A stretch of DNA of 33,602 nucleotides from Pseudomonadales bacterium (GTDB taxonomy: Bacteria; Pseudomonadota; Gammaproteobacteria; Pseudomonadales; Azotimanducaceae), in NCBI GenBank assembly GCA_019090385.1, contig JAHRWB010000139.1:1-33602 (forward strand), in the 5' to 3' direction. A model generated the notes under the pieces. It did no database searches and was not told where the DNA came from. It worked only from the letters and a program-made list of their open reading frames with translations. This document shows, one piece after another, positions 7,181 to 16,444 of the stretch (its first letter is position 1; every line of letters starts with the position of its first letter). The translations under genes and the position numbers were made by a program.

Positions 7181-10100
7181 ATGGAGGTGGTGTTGAGTTC
7201 AGCAAACACACAGGATTGGGTTAAGTATTCCATGGAAAATCATGAGCTTGAAGGGGATCAACTATTTCTCATTGCAGAGGGCTTAGCAAAGGACTTCTCC
7301 CTTTTTCCCCCGGCCAAGGAACACGCCGACGTCAGCATGCAGGGATTGCTGAGTAAGGCGCAAATTTCAAGGCAGTATAAAAAACAAAGTAATCTGGATA
7401 TTGATTCATATATCGAGCAGGTAATAGCCCCTGCAGAAAACCCTGGTCGTGTTTCAGCACCTGAGATTATTGCTCAATTGGGCGGGCGAGTGACCAATGA
7501 GCGAAGCGATGGCTCATTTTATTCTGCAATCGTAGATATGGATTTTGGTGGGAGTCAGCGTCTAGTCGGTTTTATAGCCCAAGATCGCTCGGTTCGAAAT
7601 GGTGTGTGGGGGCCAGAGCATCACATGGCTGCCGCAAATATTATTGAAGAGTATTCCAAGCGGTCGATACCTATTGTCAGCATGATGGATACACCCGGGG
7701 CAGATCCGGGAGAACAAGCCAACATCAATAACCAAGCGCACAGTATATCTCGTTTGATTACAGAAATGTGTAATGTAGATGTGCCCAATATCGGTATTGT
7801 ATTTGGCTTGGGCTATTCAGGTGGAGCGATTCCTCTCGCAGCGAGTAACCTGATTTTTTCTGTCCGCGATGGTGTATTTAGTACCATCCAACCGAAAGGG
7901 CTTGCGAGTATTGCCAGACGCTTGAACTTGTCCTGGCAGGAATGCGCAAAATATGTAGGTGTTTCGCCATTCGAGTTGTATAGGCAAGGTAACATCGATG
8001 GCGTGATAGATTACAAGCCGGGAGAAACCGGGGAGTCCCTGAATAATTTGCGCCTTGCAATAGTCACTGGCATTTTGTCTATTGAATCCCGAACCATGAA
8101 GTTTGTGGCTGAAAATCCCTATATTCTTGCGCACTACAAGCGCAGTTTAAATAGATACTTAAATACTTCTGAACAGCTGCAATCCATGGAGACCAGTGCT
8201 GGGTTGAATCTGACAAAGTGCCCAACTGAATATGACAATTTATTTGGCATGGCTTTTCGATATTTAAGATATTTGGGCACACGCAAACGTATAAAAGCCA
8301 CAACCAAGCAACAATATGGCCGTTTATCAGACCAGGAGTTACCTGCGGGAGAACTGGCCAGTCGAGCCGACCTGGAGAGGCGGCAAGTTTTTCTGAGATG
8401 GCTGCAGGACCCGGAAAAGGTCATTTATAGTGAGCAGATTGCTAAAGCCTGGAAGACCTTTAATGAAAAGAAGCAGGCTGTCCATGATGAGCGCGGAAGA
8501 ATTGCACAGCTAATTTTTGGTGAACCTCGAAAAAATTACGAAGATGCTCGCCAACAGCTTTTATCTACCGTCAGCATGTATTTGTACAATCGCTGGAAAA
8601 GTCAGTCTGCTGGAAACTTGCAGGCCCTAAAGCAATACCTTAAGAATCATGAAGACGCACGCAGAATAGTTAGGGTTGCGGAACTTAAAGATCCGGTCGA
8701 GTTACTAAATGCCATTAAGGAAAATGTGAACTTGGGTAATTTCTTTACCGAGCAGTTCACCCACGAGGGGCGAAAATTACTGCTGGCTAAAAGTTATCGG
8801 GGCATGTCTGAAAACTATCTGCGTACCCAGCTGGCGACAGAAATCAATTTGTTGCTTACCAGTGTGCCCTTTAGCGAAAAATCTGCAACGGTAGAGTTGA
8901 GCCGAGAGGCCAGCAAGTTTAAATCTGAGAATGCTTCAAGTCTGAAGTTGAATCGACAGATATTCGATGATGAATTTTCTTCACATATTCATCGTGCCAA
9001 TATGAAAGGTGCGCCTCTTGCACTGAGTGAAATGACCGTTCTGGATGTGCTGACCCAGGAGGAACTTCGTCAGGAATTTATTTCTGAATGTGAAAACCTT
9101 TTGCTGTTCGATTCTGTGTACGATCAGTTAATTAATAATTTGGATTCCGTTGCTGAGGAAGCAAACTCCACACGCAATCTTGCACAATCGTCATTGGAAG
9201 AATTATTGGATACTACGCTTTCACTGGCTTCTCGCGGTATTACAGTGGGTGATCTCGGACTCGATGCGCACTCTCCGGAAGAAATTGCTGAGCGTTTGAG
9301 AGAACAATTTTTTTCCTGGTACTTGCGAATTGCGGGTGAGAGCCGAAGCGGAGAGTTTTTTCGTGCGGTGGAAGAATGGAAGAAAGGCAGTTTTGCAGCG
9401 GTGTCTGATACCTTGTTGGTGGTGGTCACCTTTATATTTGAAAATCTACTGGTATCTTTTTTGCGGGCCAAGCGAGAAGGTAAACGCTATGACGGAAGTA
9501 TCTCTCCACGAAATATTGGGCGAAGAAAGGATTTTTGGAATCGTCTGGGAATAGCTTATCATGATTTGTTACTGCAAAACTTGCTGAAAAAATATAGTGC
9601 CCGACCTGATCAGGGGCATCATGTATTTGTTGAAGAATATTTTACTAACTTCGAAGAACTCAACGAAGACCTTTTGAGTTCTGATCCCTGTGAGTTTCCA
9701 GGTTTTCGCGTTTCAATAGAAAAAGCATTGAAAAATGGCATTCCACCTTGTGGAATTGTTACCGGTCTGGCTGATTTTGATGACGGCAAGCAATGCATGC
9801 GGGTAGGTACTGCAATATCTAATGTTGCTTTTCAGGCAGGTTCTTTTGATATGGCCAGTGCCGAGAAATTTTGTAAATTACTGGTGACCTGTGCGGAACG
9901 GCATCTACCGGTGATCTGCTTTGTTTCATCAGGAGGTATGCAAACCAAAGAAGGCGCGGGCGCATTGTTTTCTATGGCTGCGGTGAATGATCGCATTACG
10001 CGTTTTGTCCGAGACAATGATTTACCAGTAATAATTTTTGGCTATGGCAATTGTACAGGCGGAGCGCAAGCTAGCTTTGTGACTCACCCACTGGTGCAAA

Positions 10101-12151
10101 CTTACTATTTTTCTGGCACATTTATGCCTTTTGCCGGGCAAATAGTGGTTCAGGAAAACTTGCCTTATACCTCAACCTTGTCTAACTATCTTTCTACTCA
10201 GACAGGCTCAATGCAGGGCTTGGTAAAACACCCCTTTTATGAAGGGCTGGATGAAGAGCTGCAAAAAATAGATGGCTCTATCCCAGTGCCGACTGAAACT
10301 GTTAGAGATGTAGTTCAGCGGGTTATGAGTGGCTCTTTGCTTCAGGCCAGGCCGGTTACTATTGTGCGCGGTATTAGTCCTAAAAGCATGGAACTGGCTG
10401 GCTCGGTTAAGCGAGTTCTGATTCACGCACGGGGTTGTACCGCAGTGAAGTTGATTAGAATTGCTCAGCAGAATGATATCGATGTGGTGCTGGTACAGTC
10501 CGATCCAGACATGGATTCTGTTGCTGTAGACATGCTGGGAGAATCGGACAAAGTGGTGTGCATAGGTGGTAACACTGCTGATGAAAGTTATCTGAATGCG
10601 CAAAGTGTTTTGAGTGTTGCGGAGCATGAAAAAGTAGATTCACTGCACCCCGGCATAGGTTTTTTGTCAGAGAACAGTCAGTTTGCAGAACTGTGCAGAT
10701 TACATGGTATAAATTTTATAGGTCCACCGGTTGCCAGCATGAACACGATGGGCAACAAGTCTAATGCTATTAATACATCGCTTAGGTTGGATGTGCCCGT
10801 GGTACCAGGCAGTCATGGAATTTTAACTAGCGCTGAACGTGCTGCGGATGTTGCGGAGAGTATTGGCTATCCGGTGTTGATTAAGGCAGTGCATGGGGGA
10901 GGGGGCAAGGGTATTCAGGTTGTTGAGAAATCCGATAATTTTCATGAACTGTTTCATCAAGTGACTGCGGAAGCTAAAGCAGCATTTGGTAATGGCGATG
11001 TTTATCTGGAAAAGTATGTTACTTCTTTGCGCCACATTGAAGTGCAGTTGCTACGCGACAAGCATGGAAACACCCATGTGCTTGGGTTACGAGATTGTAG
11101 TGTACAGCGAGATAAACAGAAAGTTATTGAGGAATCTGAATCTACGATGCTCACGCAAGAACTGCGGGAGAGTGTTCTTACATACACGAAAAACCTTGCA
11201 GATGAAGTGAGTTATGAAGGTGCGGGTACGGTTGAATTTATTTATGATCTGGCCAATAAGGCTGTGTATTTCATGGAGATGAATACGCGCCTTCAGGTTG
11301 AGCACCCGGTGACTGAGCACGTCTCCGGGATAGATATTGTAAAGCAACAGTTCAGAATTGCATCGAATGAAAATATTGCCGATTTGGAAGTTCAGTCTAA
11401 CGGTTATTCTATGGAAGTCCGAATAACTGCCGAGCGACTGGCATTTGATTCAAATGGGGTTTTAAAATTTCATCCTGATCCGGGGGAAATTCAGGAATAT
11501 TCGTTGCCGGAAGAGGATGGGGTAGAGGTTATAAGTACGGTGGCTGCTGGAAAATTTGTATCGCCGTTTTACGATAGTTTGATCGCGCAGGTGATAGTGC
11601 ATAGCACTGATCGAAGTAGCACCATTGAAAAAATGTTGGAGTACCTGGGTCGCGCCAGAATAACAGGTATTTCTACGAATATTCCCTTGCTGCAGCGTGT
11701 GTTGAAAGATGATGTGTTTCGAAAGGGCATTTACGATACGGATTATTTGCCGGGTCTGCTTCAGCGCACGGATGCTGAAGGCTTAATAGAAGAGATAAAA
11801 CAAGCATCTGGCGTTGAATCGTCGGGCATTGACCTGGAATCCATTAAAATCGAAGACAGTGATGAACTAAAGGTGCTGTGTCCATCCACAGGAATATTCT
11901 ACAGTACGCCCACGCCAACTGAGCCGGACTTCGTTTCCGTTGGCGACAAAGTAGATATTGCCAGTACATTGTGTCAGCTCGAAGCATTTAAGATATTTTC
12001 ACCGCTTAGCCTAAAAAATTATAATGCCGGAGAAGACGAGCTGTACAGCTCTAGCCAGAAGTATGAAATTATGCGTATCAATATGGCATCCGGACAACAG
12101 GTGAATGCGGGAGATTTATTATTTGTGGTTAGGCCTGTGGCTGCTCGATAA
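7181..12151 (+). CDS. Single-chain biotin-dependent acyl-CoA carboxylase (CT-alpha / CT-beta / BC / BCCP fusion)
   Basis: This 1,656-residue protein predicts all activities of acetyl-CoA carboxylase in one chain. Residues about 80-320 are AccA-like (DTPGADPGEQ at 170-179, GYSGGA around 211-216). About 320-840 is a mostly helical spacer that I do not recognise. About 845-1060 is AccD-like (SSGGMQTKEGAG near 916-927, GNCTGGAQASF near 956-966), without the usual zinc-ribbon cysteines. About 1075-1520 is biotin carboxylase (HPGIGFLSEN from 1156; Lys1235; GGGGKG at 1239-1244; MNTRLQVEHPV from 1367). The C-terminus is AccB-like and includes the 'thumb' (TPTPTEPDF) and Lys1604 in EAFKI. ATP-site and catalytic residues are largely intact, so it is probably active. 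The substrate, acetyl-CoA or another acyl-CoA, is unknown. The ATG at 7181 has no ribosome site before it. GGAGG at 7183-7187 lies inside the frame, so a TTG at 7193 may be the true start. Confidence 0.9.
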   Translation: MEVVLSSANTQDWVKYSMENHELEGDQLFLIAEGLAKDFSLFPPAKEHADVSMQGLLSKAQISRQYKKQSNLDIDSYIEQVIAPAENPGRVSAPEIIAQLGGRVTNERSDGSFYSAIVDMDFGGSQRLVGFIAQDRSVRNGVWGPEHHMAAANIIEEYSKRSIPIVSMMDTPGADPGEQANINNQAHSISRLITEMCNVDVPNIGIVFGLGYSGGAIPLAASNLIFSVRDGVFSTIQPKGLASIARRLNLSWQECAKYVGVSPFELYRQGNIDGVIDYKPGETGESLNNLRLAIVTGILSIESRTMKFVAENPYILAHYKRSLNRYLNTSEQLQSMETSAGLNLTKCPTEYDNLFGMAFRYLRYLGTRKRIKATTKQQYGRLSDQELPAGELASRADLERRQVFLRWLQDPEKVIYSEQIAKAWKTFNEKKQAVHDERGRIAQLIFGEPRKNYEDARQQLLSTVSMYLYNRWKSQSAGNLQALKQYLKNHEDARRIVRVAELKDPVELLNAIKENVNLGNFFTEQFTHEGRKLLLAKSYRGMSENYLRTQLATEINLLLTSVPFSEKSATVELSREASKFKSENASSLKLNRQIFDDEFSSHIHRANMKGAPLALSEMTVLDVLTQEELRQEFISECENLLLFDSVYDQLINNLDSVAEEANSTRNLAQSSLEELLDTTLSLASRGITVGDLGLDAHSPEEIAERLREQFFSWYLRIAGESRSGEFFRAVEEWKKGSFAAVSDTLLVVVTFIFENLLVSFLRAKREGKRYDGSISPRNIGRRKDFWNRLGIAYHDLLLQNLLKKYSARPDQGHHVFVEEYFTNFEELNEDLLSSDPCEFPGFRVSIEKALKNGIPPCGIVTGLADFDDGKQCMRVGTAISNVAFQAGSFDMASAEKFCKLLVTCAERHLPVICFVSSGGMQTKEGAGALFSMAAVNDRITRFVRDNDLPVIIFGYGNCTGGAQASFVTHPLVQTYYFSGTFMPFAGQIVVQENLPYTSTLSNYLSTQTGSMQGLVKHPFYEGLDEELQKIDGSIPVPTETVRDVVQRVMSGSLLQARPVTIVRGISPKSMELAGSVKRVLIHARGCTAVKLIRIAQQNDIDVVLVQSDPDMDSVAVDMLGESDKVVCIGGNTADESYLNAQSVLSVAEHEKVDSLHPGIGFLSENSQFAELCRLHGINFIGPPVASMNTMGNKSNAINTSLRLDVPVVPGSHGILTSAERAADVAESIGYPVLIKAVHGGGGKGIQVVEKSDNFHELFHQVTAEAKAAFGNGDVYLEKYVTSLRHIEVQLLRDKHGNTHVLGLRDCSVQRDKQKVIEESESTMLTQELRESVLTYTKNLADEVSYEGAGTVEFIYDLANKAVYFMEMNTRLQVEHPVTEHVSGIDIVKQQFRIASNENIADLEVQSNGYSMEVRITAERLAFDSNGVLKFHPDPGEIQEYSLPEEDGVEVISTVAAGKFVSPFYDSLIAQVIVHSTDRSSTIEKMLEYLGRARITGISTNIPLLQRVLKDDVFRKGIYDTDYLPGLLQRTDAEGLIEEIKQASGVESSGIDLESIKIEDSDELKVLCPSTGIFYSTPTPTEPDFVSVGDKVDIASTLCQLEAFKIFSPLSLKNYNAGEDELYSSSQKYEIMRINMASGQQVNAGDLLFVVRPVAAR

Positions 12152-12872
12152 GACCCGCAATTCCCTTAAGCAGGCAGAGTGTGCCTATGCTGAGTATCAG
12201 GTATTCGCTCGCTCGGCGAAATTGGCGCTCGCTGAGCTTGTCTACGATGTGTGTACCTACACGGGTACCCAGCACGGCTGAGATCATGGCGGCGAGCAAG
12301 ATGCCAAGTGGTAAAGAATCTGTTTGCTGGATGATCAGAGTGTAATAAACCGACTTCAATATGTGTCCCAAAGTTTGGGTTAATGCTTTCGTCGCGATAA
12401 TCTGATGTCGTGTTAATTGTGTATTGAGATAAAACATATCCAGCAGTGGGCCGGACACACCTGCAAATAATTGCGCGCTGGTGACAATAATGCCGGCGGA
12501 GATACTGGCAGGATTGTGCGTAATATTAAGTCCTCGTGACTTGGGCAGTAGGCGAGCGATCCAGGGAAACAAGCCTATGCATATTAAAATCCAGGATACA
12601 TTGGGCACCAAGGTGAGGCTCACAAATATTGCTGTGGCGATACAGGCGCCGACTATATAAGCCGGTAGGACTGACCACTGAATTTGTTTTCTCAAAAAGA
12701 AAGCCCGGCTACCATTTGCTGTCGCCTGCACAAGGCCATGTGCAACCATGGCGGACGAAACAGATAAGACACTAAGCAGTATGGCCATTAATATGATGCC
12801 GCCGGCCATGCCTAATATGCCTGAGAGCAAACTGGTAAAAAATACTGTCGTGAGGATTCCGGCGTAAAGCAT
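12129..12872 (-). CDS. TauE/SafE-family membrane permease
   Basis: This is a 247-residue integral membrane protein with about eight hydrophobic segments. The N-terminal GILGMAGGIILMAIL resembles the first repeat of the TauE/SafE (DUF81) family. The second half has the matching AGVSGPLLDMFYL segment, consistent with the internal duplication of that family. Members export sulfite, sulfoacetate or other organic anions, but the substrate here is not predictable. AAGGA stands six bases before the ATG at 12872. Its 3' end overlaps the carboxylase gene by 23 bp in convergent orientation. It is divergent from a LysR-type regulator, which is a plausible controller. Confidence 0.85.
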   Translation of the reverse strand: MLYAGILTTVFFTSLLSGILGMAGGIILMAILLSVLSVSSAMVAHGLVQATANGSRAFFLRKQIQWSVLPAYIVGACIATAIFVSLTLVPNVSWILICIGLFPWIARLLPKSRGLNITHNPASISAGIIVTSAQLFAGVSGPLLDMFYLNTQLTRHQIIATKALTQTLGHILKSVYYTLIIQQTDSLPLGILLAAMISAVLGTRVGTHIVDKLSERQFRRASEYLILSIGTLCLLKGIAGLIEQPQA

Positions 12873-12974
12873 TGATATCCTTAATAATAAAATTTAATCA
12901 TTTGCCTGTTTGATAGCGCTTGATTAAGAGTGGTCTAGTCTGACAGATTTTATATATGAAAAAAGAGAATATAT

Positions 12975-13024
12975 GGAATAGAATAGGCTCTTAGAAGGAA
13001 TAGAATAGGCTCTTAGAAGGAATA
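12975..13024. repeat. 22-bp tandem repeat (2 copies plus a partial) upstream of the LysR-type gene
   Basis: Two identical 22-bp units (12975-12996 and 12997-13018, beginning GGAATAGAATAGG and ending CTCTTAGAA) are followed by the first six bases of a third. The period is about two helical turns. The array lies in the intergenic region of the divergent permease and regulator genes, and the AAGGA in each unit boundary also resembles a ribosome site. Confidence 0.7.
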
Positions 13025-13035
13025 TAAAACACCCT

Positions 13036-13890
13036 GTGCTGGATAATCTTCAAACATTAATTACCTTGTCTAAAGTGGGTACTATGATGGAAACCAGTAC
13101 CCAGCTAAAGGTTTCACAATCTGCAGTGAGCAAGCGCATAGCTGCACTTGAGAATTTTTATGATCGCCAGCTGGTAGAGCGTCAGGGTAGGCGCGTAGTC
13201 CTTACCTCCCACGGAACGCGTTTGGTAGAAAAAGTCACTCCACTAATTTCGGAGTTGCGTAGTGTTTTTCTAGAAGACAGAGCCCTGAGCAGGGGCAAGA
13301 TCGTGATGGGTGTCTCAGAGGCTATTCTTGCCAGTTGGGGACCAAGTTTGATCGCTGTGGTTCAGCAGGAAATGCCAGAAGTCGAATTTATCTGTCATGC
13401 TCAGCGATCCCCTATAGTTCTGGACAGGATAAGGTCCGGCGAATACATGGTGGGTTTGTGTACGGGTTCATCAGATGCAGAAACAGACTTGCAGAGCGAG
13501 CTCTTGCGACTGGAGCCCATGGTTATTTTGCCTTCTTTACTTCAGACCATAGAGTATGAGGTGGGTGAGCCACTGGATGTAATTACCATTGAGTCACGGT
13601 CCGGCGCCTGGGGATCTATTGAAGAGGATATGCGCAGGTTAAATTTGCGCCGTGCCACTTCATTGGAGTCTTTTTTCTCTACCGCACAAATGGGCCTGGC
13701 GGGTTTTGGTCATGCCCTGGTACCAGAAGGGGTCGCGCGTACCCTGGGTGTAAAGTCGGAGCAAATGATTAATCTCGGGGACAGCGGTTTGAACAGACCG
13801 GTAAGGTTTGTCGCACGAAAATCCATGTTTTCTCAATCCCTGATCCAGAGTTTTTTTGAAATACTGAAAGCGCATACCCAAAAGCTATAA
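13036..13890 (+). CDS. LysR-family transcriptional regulator
   Basis: This is a 284-residue regulator. Residues 1-60 form the winged helix-turn-helix (TQLKVSQSAVSKRIAALE). About residues 85-284 form a periplasmic-binding-like effector domain (KIVMGVSEAIL at its start). LysR proteins bind DNA as tetramers and usually control a divergent neighbour, here the TauE/SafE permease gene. The GTG at 13036 is the likely start because the fold begins directly after it. The nearest AAGGA is about 15 bases upstream, inside the tandem repeat, which is a long spacing. The stop overlaps the hemH stop region by 6 bp in convergent orientation. The effector is unknown; an anion handled by the permease is a reasonable guess. 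Confidence 0.88.
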   Translation: MLDNLQTLITLSKVGTMMETSTQLKVSQSAVSKRIAALENFYDRQLVERQGRRVVLTSHGTRLVEKVTPLISELRSVFLEDRALSRGKIVMGVSEAILASWGPSLIAVVQQEMPEVEFICHAQRSPIVLDRIRSGEYMVGLCTGSSDAETDLQSELLRLEPMVILPSLLQTIEYEVGEPLDVITIESRSGAWGSIEEDMRRLNLRRATSLESFFSTAQMGLAGFGHALVPEGVARTLGVKSEQMINLGDSGLNRPVRFVARKSMFSQSLIQSFFEILKAHTQKL

Positions 13891-14925
13891 AAGCGGTGAC
13901 TGTGCTGCACACCATTCGGCTAGAAACTTGACGTACTCAGCATTTTGATTGAGGCAGGGGATCATGGTGAACTGCAATCCACCCGCTTTGGTAAAAATTT
14001 CCCGGCCACGAATATCGATTTCTTCCAGAGTTTCCAGATTATCTACCGTGAAGGCGGGACAGATAACCGCGATATTTTTGCAAGGGTGGTGTTTATCCTC
14101 TGGTAAATCTTTAAGTACTTGATCGGTATAAGGAGTCAACCATTGCTGCCTGCCCAGACGGGATTGAAAACTGACACTATAGTTGTCAATTCCTAAAGCT
14201 TGCGCCACAAGTTTGGCGGTGGCATATACTTGGTGCCGATAGCAGTACGCGTGGGCTTTCGAGGGGGTGTCGCAGCAATTCTCACTAAGGCAGTGACTAC
14301 CTGTTGGGTCGGCATTTCGAATGTGTTGTTCCGGCAGGCCATGAAAACTGAATAATAGATGGTCAATATTGTCAGGCAAATATTTTTGGCAATCCTGGAC
14401 CAACGCAGCGATATATTTTGGGTCTCGATAAAAAGGCGGCAAGGTGTGTAATTTGGGTTTTGCATTGAGTTTACGCAATGTTTGTGCCACAGCATTTATG
14501 CTGGTGGTGCGGGTAGAGTCCGCATGGTGAGGGTATTGCGGGAGTAGATATATTTCTTCCACTTGCTGATTTATCAGTTGTGTCAGGGCCTCCTCGATAC
14601 TGGGTTGTCCATAGCGCATGGCGATAGCCAGTGAATAACCCTGTGGATTTTCCAGTGTTGACAGGAGGCTTTCTCCCAATGCCCTGGTGTGTTGTATCAG
14701 CGGCGCTTCCTGGGCTGGGTTGGGCCAGATTGCTTGGTAAGCCGCGGCTGATTTTTTTGATCGGAACGGAACAATAATCAGCTTGACCAGAAGCCAGCGT
14801 AAAACCCTGGGTAGGTTTACTACAAAAGGGTCCATAAGAAACTCACCTAGGTAGCGTTTAACTGCAGCAGTGGTTGGGGCATCGGGTGAGCCCAGATTTA
14901 ACAACAGAATACCCTTTTTGATCAC
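13885..14925 (-). CDS. hemH: Ferrochelatase
   Basis: Ferrochelatase inserts Fe2+ into protoporphyrin IX in the last step of protoheme synthesis. The product is 346 residues. The N-terminus GILLLNLGSPDAP is characteristic, and the catalytic His195 lies in LFSFHGLPEQH. A cysteine-rich loop (CLSENCCDTP...CYRH, residues about 210-230) is present, as in many bacterial enzymes; whether it binds an Fe-S cluster is not shown. The start is GTG at 14925, supported by AAGGA about seven bases upstream. It is convergent with the LysR-type gene (6-bp overlap) and divergent from hisH. Confidence 0.97.
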   Translation of the reverse strand: MIKKGILLLNLGSPDAPTTAAVKRYLGEFLMDPFVVNLPRVLRWLLVKLIIVPFRSKKSAAAYQAIWPNPAQEAPLIQHTRALGESLLSTLENPQGYSLAIAMRYGQPSIEEALTQLINQQVEEIYLLPQYPHHADSTRTTSINAVAQTLRKLNAKPKLHTLPPFYRDPKYIAALVQDCQKYLPDNIDHLLFSFHGLPEQHIRNADPTGSHCLSENCCDTPSKAHAYCYRHQVYATAKLVAQALGIDNYSVSFQSRLGRQQWLTPYTDQVLKDLPEDKHHPCKNIAVICPAFTVDNLETLEEIDIRGREIFTKAGGLQFTMIPCLNQNAEYVKFLAEWCAAQSPLL

Positions 14926-15006
14926 CCGGATTCCTTGGTAGTTTCAAGCGTATGGGATAGTATCCGCGCTTCTCTAGTTTGTCATGCCAAGCATGTAGAT
15001 ATTTAT

Positions 15007-15630
15007 ATGACTATTATTGTCGATTATGACGCGGGAAACTTGAAAAGCGTACAGCGAGCCTGCGATTATGTAGGACTTAGTGCCACTATCAGTAATGATG
15101 CAGCCAGTCTGGCCCATGCAGATCGCATTATATTTCCTGGTGTGGGTGCGGCAGGCAGTGCCATGAAAAGCCTCAGGGCCAACGGTTTGGATAAGGCTTT
15201 ACTGCACGCATTTGCTTCCGGAACACCTATATTGGGCATTTGTCTGGGCTTGCAGGTGTCTTTGGATTGGTCAGAAGAGCATGATACTAAAACATTGTCC
15301 TTGTTGCCTGGAGAGGTTGTACGTTTCGATTTTTCCGATCGATCCGTAAAAATACCGCATATGGGCTGGAATGAAGTGAAAGTGGTGAGGCCGCATCCGG
15401 TTTTGAGCAGTATTCGTCAGGGAGACGAATTTTATTTTGTGCACGCTTATTATCCACGGCCTTCAATTCCGGAGCAGGTATTTGCAGAAGCGTCGTATCA
15501 GCATGCTTTTTGCGCCGCCGCAGGCAGCAAAAACTATTTGGGGGTGCAGTTTCACCCTGAAAAAAGTGGGCGGGTCGGGTTGAAACTGTTGTCTGACTTT
15601 GCATCCTGGGACGGTAGTCATGCTGAGTAA
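15007..15630 (+). CDS. hisH: Imidazole glycerol phosphate synthase, glutaminase subunit
   Basis: HisH releases ammonia from glutamine for HisF, which closes the imidazole ring in histidine synthesis and forms the AICAR by-product. The 207-residue protein shows the class I amidotransferase triad: Cys in GICLGLQ (residues about 78-84), and His and Glu in QFHPEKS near 183-189. The frame extends upstream to a TTG at 14935, but [11 protein letters not shown] from the ATG at 15007 is where the family starts. hisF overlaps its end by 11 bp. The rest of the his operon (hisA, hisB) is absent here, so this may be a detached or second copy. Confidence 0.93.
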   Translation: MTIIVDYDAGNLKSVQRACDYVGLSATISNDAASLAHADRIIFPGVGAAGSAMKSLRANGLDKALLHAFASGTPILGICLGLQVSLDWSEEHDTKTLSLLPGEVVRFDFSDRSVKIPHMGWNEVKVVRPHPVLSSIRQGDEFYFVHAYYPRPSIPEQVFAEASYQHAFCAAAGSKNYLGVQFHPEKSGRVGLKLLSDFASWDGSHAE

Positions 15631-16399
15631 ACGAATCATAGCTTGTTTAGACGTGCGCGACGGAAAGCTGGCCAAAAGTGTGAAGTTTGTTAATACGCGT
15701 GATATCGGCGATCCGGTAGAAAAAGCCAGGGAGTACTATCTGGATGGATTGGATGAGTTGGTTTTTTATGACATTACTGCCAGTAGTGACAAGCGCAATA
15801 TCATGCTGGGGGTTGTCGAAGCCGTGGCTGAACAGGTATTTATCCCGCTTTCAGTGGGTGGTGGCGTACGCGCAGTGCAGGACGCAACAGATTTGCGCCT
15901 GGCAGGTGCAGAAAAAATTAATGTTAATTCGGCGGCAGTAAAGCGGCCGGCACTGATAGCTGAATGTGCCGAGGCTATTGGGACGCAAAATATTGTCCTG
16001 TCCATGGATATTATCAAAGTGTCTGCCAGTGAATTAATTCCTTCGGGTTATGAAATTGTTATTAACGGTGGGCGCACACCCATGGGCATGGATGCACTTG
16101 CATGGGCACTTCAGGGTGAACATTTAGGCGCAGGGGAATTGGTAGTCAACTCCATAGATGCAGATGGAACCCGGGAAGGTTACGAGATTGAATTGACCCG
16201 CATGATATCTGAAGCTGTACGTATTCCTGTTATCGCATCGGGCGGAGCAGGATTACCTGAGCATCTGGCAGCGGTGCTAAAGGAAGGCAAAGCCGATGCG
16301 GCATTGGTGGCATCCATGGTGCACTTTGGCGACTATAAGGTCAGTGAGTTAAAACGTTATTTACATGGACAACAAATTAAAATGCGTATGTCCTGGTAA
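15620..16399 (+). CDS. hisF: Imidazole glycerol phosphate synthase, cyclase subunit
   Basis: HisF is the (beta/alpha)8 cyclase partner of HisH. The product is 259 residues from the ATG at 15620, which lies inside the last codons of hisH. Catalytic aspartates are visible in CLDVRDG (Asp11) and in LSMDI (about residue 130). The phosphate loops SVGGGVR and ASGGAG are intact. Several stretches differ from the common enterobacterial form: AKSVKF replaces KGVQF, and the central [16 protein letters not shown] segment is of another subtype. The protein may therefore belong to a divergent HisF group. The alternative, a HisF-like enzyme of another pathway, cannot be excluded from sequence alone. Confidence 0.9.
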   Translation: MLSKRIIACLDVRDGKLAKSVKFVNTRDIGDPVEKAREYYLDGLDELVFYDITASSDKRNIMLGVVEAVAEQVFIPLSVGGGVRAVQDATDLRLAGAEKINVNSAAVKRPALIAECAEAIGTQNIVLSMDIIKVSASELIPSGYEIVINGGRTPMGMDALAWALQGEHLGAGELVVNSIDADGTREGYEIELTRMISEAVRIPVIASGGAGLPEHLAAVLKEGKADAALVASMVHFGDYKVSELKRYLHGQQIKMRMSW

Positions 16400-16444
16400 T
16401 AAAGAATGCCGCTGGCGTATTAATAAAATCGATAGAGCAAATAA

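Noticed and set aside
12975-13024. CRISPR-like array
   Set aside because: The units are directly contiguous with no spacers and only two full copies; it is a simple tandem repeat.
14935-15006. Extended HisH N-terminus from TTG at 14935
   Set aside because: The extra 24 residues do not resemble any HisH, and the family start lies exactly at the ATG 15007.
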